Shown here in pieces: positions 8,026 to 16,328 of a stretch of DNA of 64,000 bases (the first letter of the stretch is position 1; the number at the start of each line of letters is the position of its first letter). Position numbers and translations under genes: made by a program. The DNA is from Planctomycetaceae bacterium. Its GTDB lineage: Bacteria; Planctomycetota; Planctomycetia; Pirellulales; Pirellulaceae. Location of the stretch: contig JAEUIQ010000058.1 in NCBI GenBank assembly GCA_016794985.1, positions 1 through 64,000 on the forward strand. Direction: 5' to 3'. The notes under the pieces were generated by a model that had not been told where the DNA came from, did not search any database, and worked only from the letters and a program-made list of their open reading frames with translations.

Positions 8026-9648
8026 TTAAGTTCGTGGGCCAGCGCTACGAATTTCGGCGCTGGCTTGGTCGAAGTATTGTTTGAAATTTTCTTGGAACAA
8101 GCCAGCGAGTTTTCTGGCGGCGGCGTCGTATTGGTCGGAATCGGACCAGGTCAATCGAGGTTGTAACGTTGCTTCTGGAACGTGAGGACAAGTCGTGGGG
8201 ATCTTCAAACCGAAAATCGGATCCGTAACGTACGTGGCCGATTCGAGTGACCCATCGTGAATCGCATCGATAATAGCGCGTGTGTGTAGGAGGTTCATAC
8301 GCGAACCGGTTTGGAATCCGCCACCCGTCCAACCCGTGTTCACCAACCAAACGCTCGCACCATAAGTTCGAATTTTCTCTGCCAGTAGCTCCGCATAGAC
8401 CGTAGGATGCCATACCAAAAATGCGGCCCCAAAACAGGCAGAGAACGTAGCTTTGGGTTCGTTGACCCCGATTTCAGTGCCGGCGATCTTGGCCGTATAG
8501 CCAGAGATGAAATGATACATCGCCTGGGCTGGCGTCAGTTTCGCCACGGGTGGCAAGATCCCGAACGCGTCACACGTCAACAGGACAATGTTCGAAGGAT
8601 GGCGACCGATACACGGAATGGTTGCGTTGTCAATAAAGTGAATCGGGTACGAAGCGCGAGTGTTCTGGGTCAGGGAAGCATCGTTGTAATCGACGGTATG
8701 CGTCAAGGCATCTTGGACCGTGTTTTCCAAGACGCTGCCGAAGCGAATCGCATTATAGATCTCCGGTTCGCTCCGTCGCGACAGTCCCAAACACTTCGCA
8801 TAACAGCCACCCTCGATGTTGAAGATACCGGTGTCGCTCCAGCAATGCTCGTCATCGCCGATGAGACCTCGTTGAGCGTCCGCGCTAAGAGTCGTCTTGC
8901 CGGTGCCCGACAACCCAAAAAACAGGGTGACGTCACCTGAGGGGCCTTGATTTGCCGAGCAATGCATCGACAGGACGCCCCGCTTCGGCATCAAGTAATT
9001 CATGACGGTGAAGACACCCTTCTTCATTTCACCGGCATACTGGGTGCCCATAATGATCATTTCACGATGGGCGAAGCTGATGGTCACGCTCGTGTTGCTG
9101 GTCAAACCCTCAATTTCGGGATTCGCGTAGCCGGTACCAGCGTTGTAAATAACAAAGTCAGGTTCGCCGAACGTGGCCAACTCCTCGGCTTTGGGCCGGA
9201 TCAACATGTTATGCATGAAGAGGGCGTGATAGGGTCGGGAGCAAATCACGCGGACTTTGATTTGGTAGGCGGGATCCCACCCTGCGTACCCGTCGAAAAC
9301 GTACAACTGTGGACAGCGGTCCAAGTGTTTGATGGCATCCTCGCGGAGACGCAGGAAGGATTCGGGCCTGAGCGGTTTATTGACCGGGCCCCACCAAACG
9401 TCTGCCTCGCTGCCTACCTCTTTCACGACTCGTTTGTCTTCGGGGACGCGTCCGGTTTTTGCACCCGAGGAAGTCGCCATCGCCCCAGACGTGCAGATGA
9501 TCCCGTCTTCCGTTTTGATCGCGTCATTGTACAACCGACCAACCGTGGCATTTCTTAAAACGGTGGCGGGAAACTGGCCTTGTTGGATCTTAGCAATGTG
9601 ATCAAACGAAGGAGCATTGGCTCGGGCGGCAATCGTTTTATAGGACAT
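8026..9648 (-). CDS. pckA: Phosphoenolpyruvate carboxykinase (ATP)
   Basis: Converts oxaloacetate plus ATP to phosphoenolpyruvate, CO2 and ADP, the first committed step of gluconeogenesis, in the cytosol. The 540-residue length fits the ATP-dependent family. Visible motifs are the P-loop FFGLSGTGKTTLSAD (244-257), the metal-binding GLIGDDEHCW (261-270), YAGEMKKG (204-211), and GRLYNDAIK near the N-terminus. The GTP-dependent enzyme has a different sequence, so the ATP form is clear. No Shine-Dalgarno is obvious before the ATG at 9648. The gene is monocistronic: it is followed by a repeat-rich spacer and preceded by ~115 bp without a gene. Confidence 0.97.
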   Translation of the reverse strand: MSYKTIAARANAPSFDHIAKIQQGQFPATVLRNATVGRLYNDAIKTEDGIICTSGAMATSSGAKTGRVPEDKRVVKEVGSEADVWWGPVNKPLRPESFLRLREDAIKHLDRCPQLYVFDGYAGWDPAYQIKVRVICSRPYHALFMHNMLIRPKAEELATFGEPDFVIYNAGTGYANPEIEGLTSNTSVTISFAHREMIIMGTQYAGEMKKGVFTVMNYLMPKRGVLSMHCSANQGPSGDVTLFFGLSGTGKTTLSADAQRGLIGDDEHCWSDTGIFNIEGGCYAKCLGLSRRSEPEIYNAIRFGSVLENTVQDALTHTVDYNDASLTQNTRASYPIHFIDNATIPCIGRHPSNIVLLTCDAFGILPPVAKLTPAQAMYHFISGYTAKIAGTEIGVNEPKATFSACFGAAFLVWHPTVYAELLAEKIRTYGASVWLVNTGWTGGGFQTGSRMNLLHTRAIIDAIHDGSLESATYVTDPIFGLKIPTTCPHVPEATLQPRLTWSDSDQYDAAARKLAGLFQENFKQYFDQASAEIRSAGPRT

Positions 9649-9763
9649 GTCGTGAGCGTCGCGAAAAGGATGGATCGTGTTGGCTCAGATTGCCCGCCAA
9701 GGGCAATCGTTACAGCCTTAAACACAGTATTATGCAGGACCGTTACCCCAGTGAAAGGTGCCC

Positions 9764-10222
9764 TCAATTATTGGCCGCCGAACGTTTCAACAATTCACGG
9801 TCTAACGCGATGGCCGTTTGTGAATTGATCAGTACCGAAAAACCAGCAGTGAAAAGTTGAGCCGCGGTCTCTGGGGCGCTCTTCCGTAACTCCAAGAAAG
9901 CGACCATCAAGTCCGGTTGTCCCAACATTTGTTGAATCATCCGCTGAACATCCTGCGCTGAGGCCACCGAGTCGCAGATTTCGCCTATGGCGTCGCGACA
10001 CTCTTTGCCCAGTTTTCGCAGTTCTTGGTATTCCAAACTTGCCAACTCTTTGGCCAACGGAAGATCCTTCGAAATTGATAGCGGCCACAGAACGTCCCCA
10101 TCGTCGCCGGAGTCGTCAAGATCGCCAAACGAGCAACGCCAGGCCCAGGCCCGTTGAGCGTTAGGGTCCCTCGTTTCGCACCCATGCCGTTCGAATCGTC
10201 GCAATCGCACGCGATGTGCCAT
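9764..10222 (-). CDS. Hypothetical protein, short helical
   Basis: The last ~100 residues read as a real helical protein (LASLEYQELRKLGKECRDAI, then segments rich in Leu, Ala, Glu and Gln), while the first ~55 look less natural. A TTG at 10057 preceded by AAGGA would give a 97-residue protein made only of the convincing part, and may be the true start. No family recognised, no signal peptide, no membrane segment. It lies ~100 bp downstream of the CbrC-like gene on the same strand and could be co-transcribed with it. Confidence 0.45.
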   Translation of the reverse strand: MAHRVRLRRFERHGCETRDPNAQRAWAWRCSFGDLDDSGDDGDVLWPLSISKDLPLAKELASLEYQELRKLGKECRDAIGEICDSVASAQDVQRMIQQMLGQPDLMVAFLELRKSAPETAAQLFTAGFSVLINSQTAIALDRELLKRSAANN

Positions 10223-10321
10223 TCGCCAATCTCAAAAAAGCCACGACTTTCCGAGTGACGCCATCGGGAGTGTCCTTACAACCGTCCTGTATCGAACGGC
10301 ATTGTCGTTAACGCGGTGCGT

Positions 10322-10852
10322 CTAAGCATACTCCATTCGAAAACGATTGAAACCGGTCTCTGGGCACCGAAAATGGTAGATCCCAGGATTCGAATTCGGG
10401 CGATAAATTCCCAACAACTCTTCGAATTCGTCGCGGTCCAATTTCGCTGATTCCATGAACGCGGCCAGTTCTTCCTTGGTCATTTGCCGCAAGGCCTTGC
10501 CGGTTGCATCGCCGATAAATTCGCAGGGCTGACCGCGATGGACTTCCCACGTCGGATGTTGCCAACAAACGTAGCCCGGCGTTCTTCCTACGATTTCGTC
10601 GATGACTTCCGGGGACACGCCTGCATCGACCAACGGTTGCCGCTCGGAAAATTCGACATCGAATTTTTCTGCTGCTGCACCGTTGGCAATGCACCAAGGA
10701 CACAGCTTTTCTTCCAGGTCATGGATCGAGGCAACCGGTCCAACGTAGAGAAAGTCCACTTGTTGATTGCAGCAGGCGCAACGTCCCGCTTGCTTGGCAA
10801 TCGCACCCGTCCGCAATGGATCTGGGTGAAAGCGAAATGACGGCAGGTCCAT
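10322..10852 (-). CDS. CbrC/UPF0167 family protein
   Basis: This 176-residue protein matches the CbrC (UPF0167) family. The order is an N-terminal F-x-F-H-P-D-P start, a CxCC cluster (C25, C27, C28), a CPWCIANG motif (C51, C54), then a conserved segment around TPGYVCWQHPTWEVHRGQPCEFIG and a C-terminal IYHFRCPETG. The paired cysteines suggest metal binding. In Escherichia coli CbrC is linked to colicin E2 tolerance, but the biochemical role of the family is not known. The start is ATG at 10852. The upstream 260 bp separate it from the divergent acyl-activating operon. Confidence 0.85.
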   Translation of the reverse strand: MDLPSFRFHPDPLRTGAIAKQAGRCACCNQQVDFLYVGPVASIHDLEEKLCPWCIANGAAAEKFDVEFSERQPLVDAGVSPEVIDEIVGRTPGYVCWQHPTWEVHRGQPCEFIGDATGKALRQMTKEELAAFMESAKLDRDEFEELLGIYRPNSNPGIYHFRCPETGFNRFRMEYA

Positions 10853-11051
10853 GGTTCTTTGGTAAACGGCTCGAGGTGTTGATAAAGTAGTTGTTGGCTT
10901 CAGTTATCAGTCGGCGATCTGGGCGGTCAGTTCTCCGCAGTTTCCGCATCGGACTTCGCAAGAATTTACGTGAAAAAAAATGATAAAGCAATGTACTTTT
11001 GACGGGTTCCGGGTAAAAAAGTGGCAATCGATGGATCGCCTCGGAAAATTC

Positions 11052-11060
11052 TGATATAAA
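11052..11060 (+). promoter_or_regulatory. Possible extended -10 promoter element
   Basis: TGATATAAA fits an extended -10 (TGnTATAAA) placed about 50 bp before the ATG at 11114. No good -35 is seen 16-18 bp upstream, as is allowed for extended -10 promoters. It would drive the three-gene operon 11114-14898. Confidence 0.35.
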
Positions 11061-11113
11061 AACGACGTCTGCGGCAACCGACCTGACTGAGACAACAGAG
11101 GAAATTATAAAGC

Positions 11114-12235
11114 ATGTCCACGGTATCCACCGAACTAGAAACCGCAATCGCGGCCGCCCGGAAGCAATTGGACGAGCACACCTACGAAACGGTCCAATGG
11201 CATTTTCACCCCTCGACGGGTAGCCCGTTTTGGCTGGCGAAAGCCAAAGAATTGGGCTTCGATCCCCTGACCGAAATTCGGACCTATGACGACTTGAAGA
11301 AATTCCCGGCCTTCGAGGACGATTGGTTGCGAGGCGGCCCGATCGAAAGGTGGCGTCCCAAAGGCTTGGACGGGAAACCCACCTTCGTGTTTGAGACGGG
11401 CGGAACGACGGGAATCCCGAAGAGTCGCATGGTGGTTGAAGACCACCGCACCGACTACGAACTGTTTAGTGCGACACTGCCCGACCAGTATTTTCCGAAA
11501 GGGTCGAATTGGTTGATGTTGGGGCCAAGTGGCCCGCGACGACTCCGGCTTTCCGTTGAACATCTCTGCCAGTTTCGCGGCGGAATCTGTTTTTGCATCG
11601 ACTTGGACCCGCGGTGGGTGATCAAACTGATCAAAAAAGGCTGGATGGAGCACTTGGAAGAATACAAGAAGCATTGCATAGAGCAGGCTTTGACCATCCT
11701 CAGCGCGAATCACAACATCAAATGCATGTTTGCGACGCCGAAGTTGCTGGAAGGGCTGTGCAATGCCTTAGAAGAACGTGGCCAGTCGTTTGCGGACACC
11801 GGGATTACCGGGATTTTTTCCGGCGGCACGGAGTTTACTCCGCAGTGGACACGCTTCTGCATCGAAGAATTCTTCGGCGGACCGCCGGAAGTCAGCGGCA
11901 TCTACATGACGCCAACCTACGGAAACACGTTGATGGGGTTGGCCTGCAGCAAGCCGGTGACGGCGGCCGAGGGTTATAAGATTTCGTACTACGCGCCCCA
12001 GCCTCGAGCGGTCACCGAGGTCGTTGATTTCGACGACACGAATCGGGTTGTCGGATACGGAGAAACCGGACGAGTCAAGTTGACGACGCTGACCAAAGAG
12101 TTCTTCGTACCAGGCTTCCTGGAACGCGACGAAGGCGAACGGGAACGACCATTTGAGACCTATCCTTGGGATGGGGTTAGCGGGGTTCGTCCGTTCCATC
12201 GACTTGCGTCTTCGACGACCGTCGGAGTTTACTAG
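11114..12235 (+). CDS. Acyl-activating (AMP-binding, phenylacetate-CoA ligase/LuxE-like) protein
   Basis: The 373-residue protein has the adenylate-forming core motif FVFETGGTTGIPKSRMV (ETGGTTGIPK at 94-103), a mid-region IFSGGTEFTPQW and a C-terminal YGETGRVKLTTLTKEFF that matches the hinge motif region of phenylacetate-CoA ligase and LuxE-type enzymes. It is much shorter than a full acyl-CoA synthetase (~500-600) and close in size to LuxE. It probably activates a carboxylic acid with ATP, handing the acyl group to CoA, a protein thiol or the next enzyme. It is 27 bp upstream of the aldehyde-dehydrogenase-fold gene, which is close in length to LuxC. GAGGAA lies 10 bases before the ATG. The substrate is unknown. 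Confidence 0.75.
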   Translation: MSTVSTELETAIAAARKQLDEHTYETVQWHFHPSTGSPFWLAKAKELGFDPLTEIRTYDDLKKFPAFEDDWLRGGPIERWRPKGLDGKPTFVFETGGTTGIPKSRMVVEDHRTDYELFSATLPDQYFPKGSNWLMLGPSGPRRLRLSVEHLCQFRGGICFCIDLDPRWVIKLIKKGWMEHLEEYKKHCIEQALTILSANHNIKCMFATPKLLEGLCNALEERGQSFADTGITGIFSGGTEFTPQWTRFCIEEFFGGPPEVSGIYMTPTYGNTLMGLACSKPVTAAEGYKISYYAPQPRAVTEVVDFDDTNRVVGYGETGRVKLTTLTKEFFVPGFLERDEGERERPFETYPWDGVSGVRPFHRLASSTTVGVY

Positions 12236-12262
12236 GTAGCTGCTCAGAGGATTGATTTAACG

Positions 12263-13699
12263 ATGTTGAGAATTCCAGTTGTTCGCTGGGGCAAGCCTTA
12301 CGAGTCATTGGAAACCCAAAAGGTTGTCCACTTTTTGACTGGCGAGCCGATCGCGGAAGTCGACCAAGCGAACGGGGGCTTGGTGAGCCGCGATTTGCGA
12401 AAAGCCGACCATGCTCGCAAGGTCCTACGTTCGATTCCGGTCGCCGATTTGGTTTCTCGCATCAAAGAAGCGGGCAAGTTGTTCGCGACTGCGACGTTAC
12501 CGCTGGGGAATGGGACACAAACCCCAGACCAATTTGTGCACCAACAGTCGGCGACGACTGGGTTGCCCGAGCAGATGTGTCGCAACAACATGAAGAAGAA
12601 TAGCTTCGTCATGGAAAACATTGACACCATCCTCGACGCACTGACGCGGGGCTTGGACCTCAATATCTTGGCAAAAGGTTACGGCACCGAAAGCCGCGGT
12701 GTGGTTGTGAGTTACCAATGTCAGACGCCGGTATTGGGGGCGGTGTTGCCTTCGAACTCGCCTGGGGTTCATACCTTGTGGATCCCGGTCATTGCGTTGC
12801 AATTGGGCTTGGTACTTAAGCCCGGTTCGCAGGAGCCGTGGACCGCTTACCGGGTCGCCTCGGCATTTCAACAGGCCGGTATTCCCGCGGAAGTGTTTTC
12901 ACTGTATCCGGGCGGCCACGACGTGGGTGGGGCGATTTTGAGTGGTTGCCGGCGGGCGATGATTTTTGGCGGGGAAAAAACGATCCAGCAGTACGCCGGC
13001 AATCCCCGCGTCCAAGTTCATGGCCCTGGGTATTCCAAAATTCTCCTGGGCGACGACAAGGTCGATCAGTGGGAAAAGTACTTGGACATGATGGTCGAAA
13101 GCATTTTTAGTAACGGCGGCCGTAGTTGTATCAACGCCAGCAGCGTATGGGCATCTCGTCATACCGAAGAGATCGCGGCTGCGTTAGCGGAACGATTGGG
13201 GCCCATTGAAGCGAAGGGCCCAACCGATCCAGACGCGGGACTGGCCGCGTTTACGGTCGAAGGAACGGGCAAAGCAATCTTCGAGATGCTGCAAAATGAT
13301 CTCCGCGAGTCCGGTGTGACGGACTGCACGGCGCCTTATGGCCCGCGTTTGGTCGAGCACGAACGATGCAGCTACTTGCGCCCCATGATTGCCCACGCCG
13401 CGAGTCCTGCGTGCGCGATCGCGACGAAGGAGTTCATGTTCCCGTTTGCTACCGTCGTGAAATGTCCACAAGACAAAATGATCGAAAGCATCGGCTACAC
13501 TTTGGTCGGTTCCGCCATCACGGAAAATGGAGGGTGGATTGATCAATTGAGCGAGGCGACGAATATCGACCGACTTAACATCGGCCCGATTCCAACCAAT
13601 CGATTGAACTGGTTGCAGCCGCACGAAGGCAACTTGACCGAATTTCTGTTCAAGTCCCGCGCCTATCAAATCGCCGAATCGACGTTGGTTCATGCATGA
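12263..13699 (+). CDS. Aldehyde dehydrogenase superfamily protein, possible acyl reductase
   Basis: 478 residues with the aldehyde dehydrogenase fold: the cofactor segment VLPSNSPGVHTLW (161-173), KPGSQEP (186-192), a glycine-rich stretch with GGEKTI near 236-241, and the catalytic cysteine in SNGGRSCIN (C289). In this family the Cys either oxidises an aldehyde or, in acyl-CoA reductases and LuxC, reduces an activated acyl group. Context favours the second: it sits between an acyl-activating enzyme and an iron alcohol dehydrogenase, as expected for acid to aldehyde to alcohol. This direction is an inference. Its stop overlaps the next start by 4 bases (ATGA), so the two are translationally coupled. 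Confidence 0.8.
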   Translation: MLRIPVVRWGKPYESLETQKVVHFLTGEPIAEVDQANGGLVSRDLRKADHARKVLRSIPVADLVSRIKEAGKLFATATLPLGNGTQTPDQFVHQQSATTGLPEQMCRNNMKKNSFVMENIDTILDALTRGLDLNILAKGYGTESRGVVVSYQCQTPVLGAVLPSNSPGVHTLWIPVIALQLGLVLKPGSQEPWTAYRVASAFQQAGIPAEVFSLYPGGHDVGGAILSGCRRAMIFGGEKTIQQYAGNPRVQVHGPGYSKILLGDDKVDQWEKYLDMMVESIFSNGGRSCINASSVWASRHTEEIAAALAERLGPIEAKGPTDPDAGLAAFTVEGTGKAIFEMLQNDLRESGVTDCTAPYGPRLVEHERCSYLRPMIAHAASPACAIATKEFMFPFATVVKCPQDKMIESIGYTLVGSAITENGGWIDQLSEATNIDRLNIGPIPTNRLNWLQPHEGNLTEFLFKSRAYQIAESTLVHA

Positions 13700-14898
13700 C
13701 GATAGATCATGACTTCAGTTCGGTTCCACTCGTTGGCGGAGCGGATTATCAACTGCGGACCAGATTGGTTCATGGGCCGGGTACCTTATCTCGCTTGGGA
13801 GAAATGGCGAAGAGCTTGGGAGCAAGTCGCGCTTTGCTGGTAACGGATCCAGGAATTCTGGCGGCCGGGCATGCCGGGCGTGGCGAGGTGTACTTGCGTG
13901 AAGCGGGATTGGAAGTCTCGATCTTTGATGGAGCTCGTGAAAACCCTACCACCGATGACGTCCAGCGCGGCGTTGTTCACGCCCAAAGCTTTGAGCCGGA
14001 TTTGATTGTCGGTTTGGGTGGAGGGAGTTCGATGGACTGCGCCAAAGGCATCAACTTCATTTTGTCTAATGGCGGACAGATTCGGGACTATTGGGGAATC
14101 GACAAAGCGACCGCACCGATGTTGCCGTTGGTCGCCGTGCCCACGACCGCTGGCACGGGCAGTGAAATGCAATCCTTTGCCTTGATCAGCGACGCGGTGA
14201 CCCATGTAAAAATGGCATGCGGCGACAAAAAGGCGTGTGCGAAAGTGGCGATCTTGGATCCGGAACTGACTATCACTCAACCGGCTCGGGTAACGGCGCT
14301 GACGGGCATCGATGCGCTGTCGCATGCGATCGAAACGTTTGTCTCAACCAAGAAAAACTTGATCTCGCGGATGTTCAGTCGCGAAGCATTTCGGTTGCTC
14401 AGCGGGGCCATCGAAATCGTGTTGCGTACTCCTCACGATTTGGGCGCGCGTGCGGCCATGCAAATGGGGGCTTGTTTGGCCGGGATGGCGATCGAATCCT
14501 CCATGCTCGGAGCAGCGCACGCCTTGGCGAACCCCTTAACCGCAAGGTTTGGAACGGCTCATGGTCAGGCAGTTGGCTTGATGCTGCCGCATGTGGTCCG
14601 CTACAACGCGGAACAATTCGAAGGCGAGTACGTTGACTTGATGCGATCTTTCGCGGCGACGTTGGAGCGGGATAACGACAGCAAACCAACGCACCTCGCC
14701 GGCTCCGATTTTTTGGCGCAATGGTTGTCAAGCGTCTTGCGAAAGGCGGGACTCGCGACGGATCTCCGCGAATTGGGCGTCGCCGAAAACGATCTCCCGG
14801 AATTGGCGGCGGCCGCGGCTCCGCAATGGACGGGGACTTTTAATCCGCGGAAAGTCGACGCAGGGATCTTGGCTCAGTTGTACGACCGAGCCTTGTAG
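13696..14898 (+). CDS. Iron-containing alcohol dehydrogenase
   Basis: 400 residues of the group III (Fe-dependent) alcohol dehydrogenase family. The NAD(P)-binding motif GLGGGSSMDCAKG (106-118) and VPTTAGTGSEM (148-158) are plain. The metal-ligand region is present: TGIDALSHAIE (D206 and H210), then histidines in AAHALANP and GTAHGQAVG. It reduces an aldehyde to an alcohol, or the reverse, with a nicotinamide cofactor in the cytosol. It is coupled to the upstream aldehyde-dehydrogenase-fold gene by ATGA, and a LuxE-like gene begins the operon, so the three probably act on one substrate. Confidence 0.9.
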   Translation: MTIDHDFSSVPLVGGADYQLRTRLVHGPGTLSRLGEMAKSLGASRALLVTDPGILAAGHAGRGEVYLREAGLEVSIFDGARENPTTDDVQRGVVHAQSFEPDLIVGLGGGSSMDCAKGINFILSNGGQIRDYWGIDKATAPMLPLVAVPTTAGTGSEMQSFALISDAVTHVKMACGDKKACAKVAILDPELTITQPARVTALTGIDALSHAIETFVSTKKNLISRMFSREAFRLLSGAIEIVLRTPHDLGARAAMQMGACLAGMAIESSMLGAAHALANPLTARFGTAHGQAVGLMLPHVVRYNAEQFEGEYVDLMRSFAATLERDNDSKPTHLAGSDFLAQWLSSVLRKAGLATDLRELGVAENDLPELAAAAAPQWTGTFNPRKVDAGILAQLYDRAL

Positions 14899-14952
14899 AA
14901 GGCGAACGAATCGATTCAATCAGGAACGCATCTAAACATTTCAGGTGAGCCG

Positions 14953-16308
14953 ATGAAACCAGCCTATGGTATCTTAAGTTGGATGGGGCGAATGCGCGGT
15001 GCTTGGCTCGGATGTGCCCTAATTTTCTGGCTTTCAGGTTGTGGTGACACGCCGAGTGTGGGGCCGGACGGTCCGGCCGAAGTCACAGAAATGGCGGAGA
15101 AATCAACCGTCGCCAGTGACTCGGCGCCGAAATCGACCGCATCAAGGATCTCCTCGGAACCCATCTCGAATCCCCACGAAATCACGGTTACTTCAGCAGT
15201 TCAGCAGCCAACGGAGGAACAGACGACTGCCTCGGACTTGACGGCAGACGTAGCGGCCACCGATTGGTTGTTCTTTCGTGGTGATTTTGCAGGGCGAGGT
15301 TATGTAAAGTCGGCAACGTTGCCAGAAAAACTCGATGTAGTTTGGGAATATTGGGAACCGAAGTGCTCGTATGAAACTTCCCCGGTCGTGTGTGATGGCC
15401 GAGTGGTAACGACCGATTTGGACGGGATGGTTCGTTGCCTACAGTTGAGCGACAAGAAGCTACTTTGGAAGACTCCGACGAAGTTCGGATTTACCGCCTC
15501 GCCGTCCATTCGCAACGGGAAGATCTATGTCGGTGACAACGATGGCAAGTTTCGTCGCCTTGACTTGGCGACCGGAGCGATTGATTGGGAGTATCAAGCG
15601 AACGCCCAAATCGATTCGGCAGCAAACTTTCAAGGCGACCACGTGATTTTCGGTTCGCAAGATGCCAATGTCTATAGCCTCAATACGGCCGATGGTAGCC
15701 TCGCCTGGAAGCACACGATTGACGACCAAGTTCGGTGTTCGATCGTCGTTGATGCCGGGCGCACGGCGGTCGCTGGTTGCGATGCGATGTTGCATGTGAT
15801 CGATGCCAACAACGGAACTGGTTTGGCCAAAATTGAATTGAGTTCGCAAACGGCCGTCGCACCTGCTATGGTCGGACCGTTAGCTTACTTTGGAATGGAA
15901 AATGGTGAGTTCGTCTGTGCGCACATGGAAGAAAAGAAGATCTTATGGACTTGGAAAGATGAACGCCAGGAAGCCTCGATTCGTGGCAGCGCCTCGGTCG
16001 CGGACGATGTGGTTGTGTTTGGAAATCGTGGCAATCGAGTCGTGTGCTTGGATCGAATGTCGGGTGAGGTACGATGGACCTATCGGGCCAAACGTTCGGT
16101 GGAGAGTTCGGTCTTGATCGTGGGCGAACGAGTTTATGTTGGTGATACGGCGGGCAACTTCATGGTGTTAGGGTTGAAAGATGGCAACCTGCTCCAAAAT
16201 ATCGAGTTGTCCGGAGGAATCACATCGGCTCCGTGTTTGAGTGGCAACCGATTGTTGGTTGCTACGCAAGAAGGCATTGTTTATTGCCTTGGAGCCACAG
16301 ATAAGTGA
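14953..16308 (+). CDS. Lipoprotein with PQQ-like beta-propeller repeats
   Basis: The N-terminus is a lipoprotein signal peptide with lipobox LSGC (C30), so the mature protein is lipid-anchored. A Ser/Thr/Pro/Glu-rich linker (31-98) leads into a beta-propeller of repeated strands of the form 'V-x-DGRVVTTDLDG..LWK', seen at roughly 40-residue intervals. This matches the PQQ-like/BamB-like propeller family. There is no evidence of bound PQQ or of dehydrogenase residues, so a scaffold or binding role is more likely. AGGTGA precedes the ATG at 14953. It follows the alcohol dehydrogenase gene by 54 bp and may be read through from that operon; it converges on hypF. Confidence 0.8.
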   Translation: MKPAYGILSWMGRMRGAWLGCALIFWLSGCGDTPSVGPDGPAEVTEMAEKSTVASDSAPKSTASRISSEPISNPHEITVTSAVQQPTEEQTTASDLTADVAATDWLFFRGDFAGRGYVKSATLPEKLDVVWEYWEPKCSYETSPVVCDGRVVTTDLDGMVRCLQLSDKKLLWKTPTKFGFTASPSIRNGKIYVGDNDGKFRRLDLATGAIDWEYQANAQIDSAANFQGDHVIFGSQDANVYSLNTADGSLAWKHTIDDQVRCSIVVDAGRTAVAGCDAMLHVIDANNGTGLAKIELSSQTAVAPAMVGPLAYFGMENGEFVCAHMEEKKILWTWKDERQEASIRGSASVADDVVVFGNRGNRVVCLDRMSGEVRWTYRAKRSVESSVLIVGERVYVGDTAGNFMVLGLKDGNLLQNIELSGGITSAPCLSGNRLLVATQEGIVYCLGATDK

Positions 16309-16328
16309 GCCTCGTTCGTCTGACTGTT

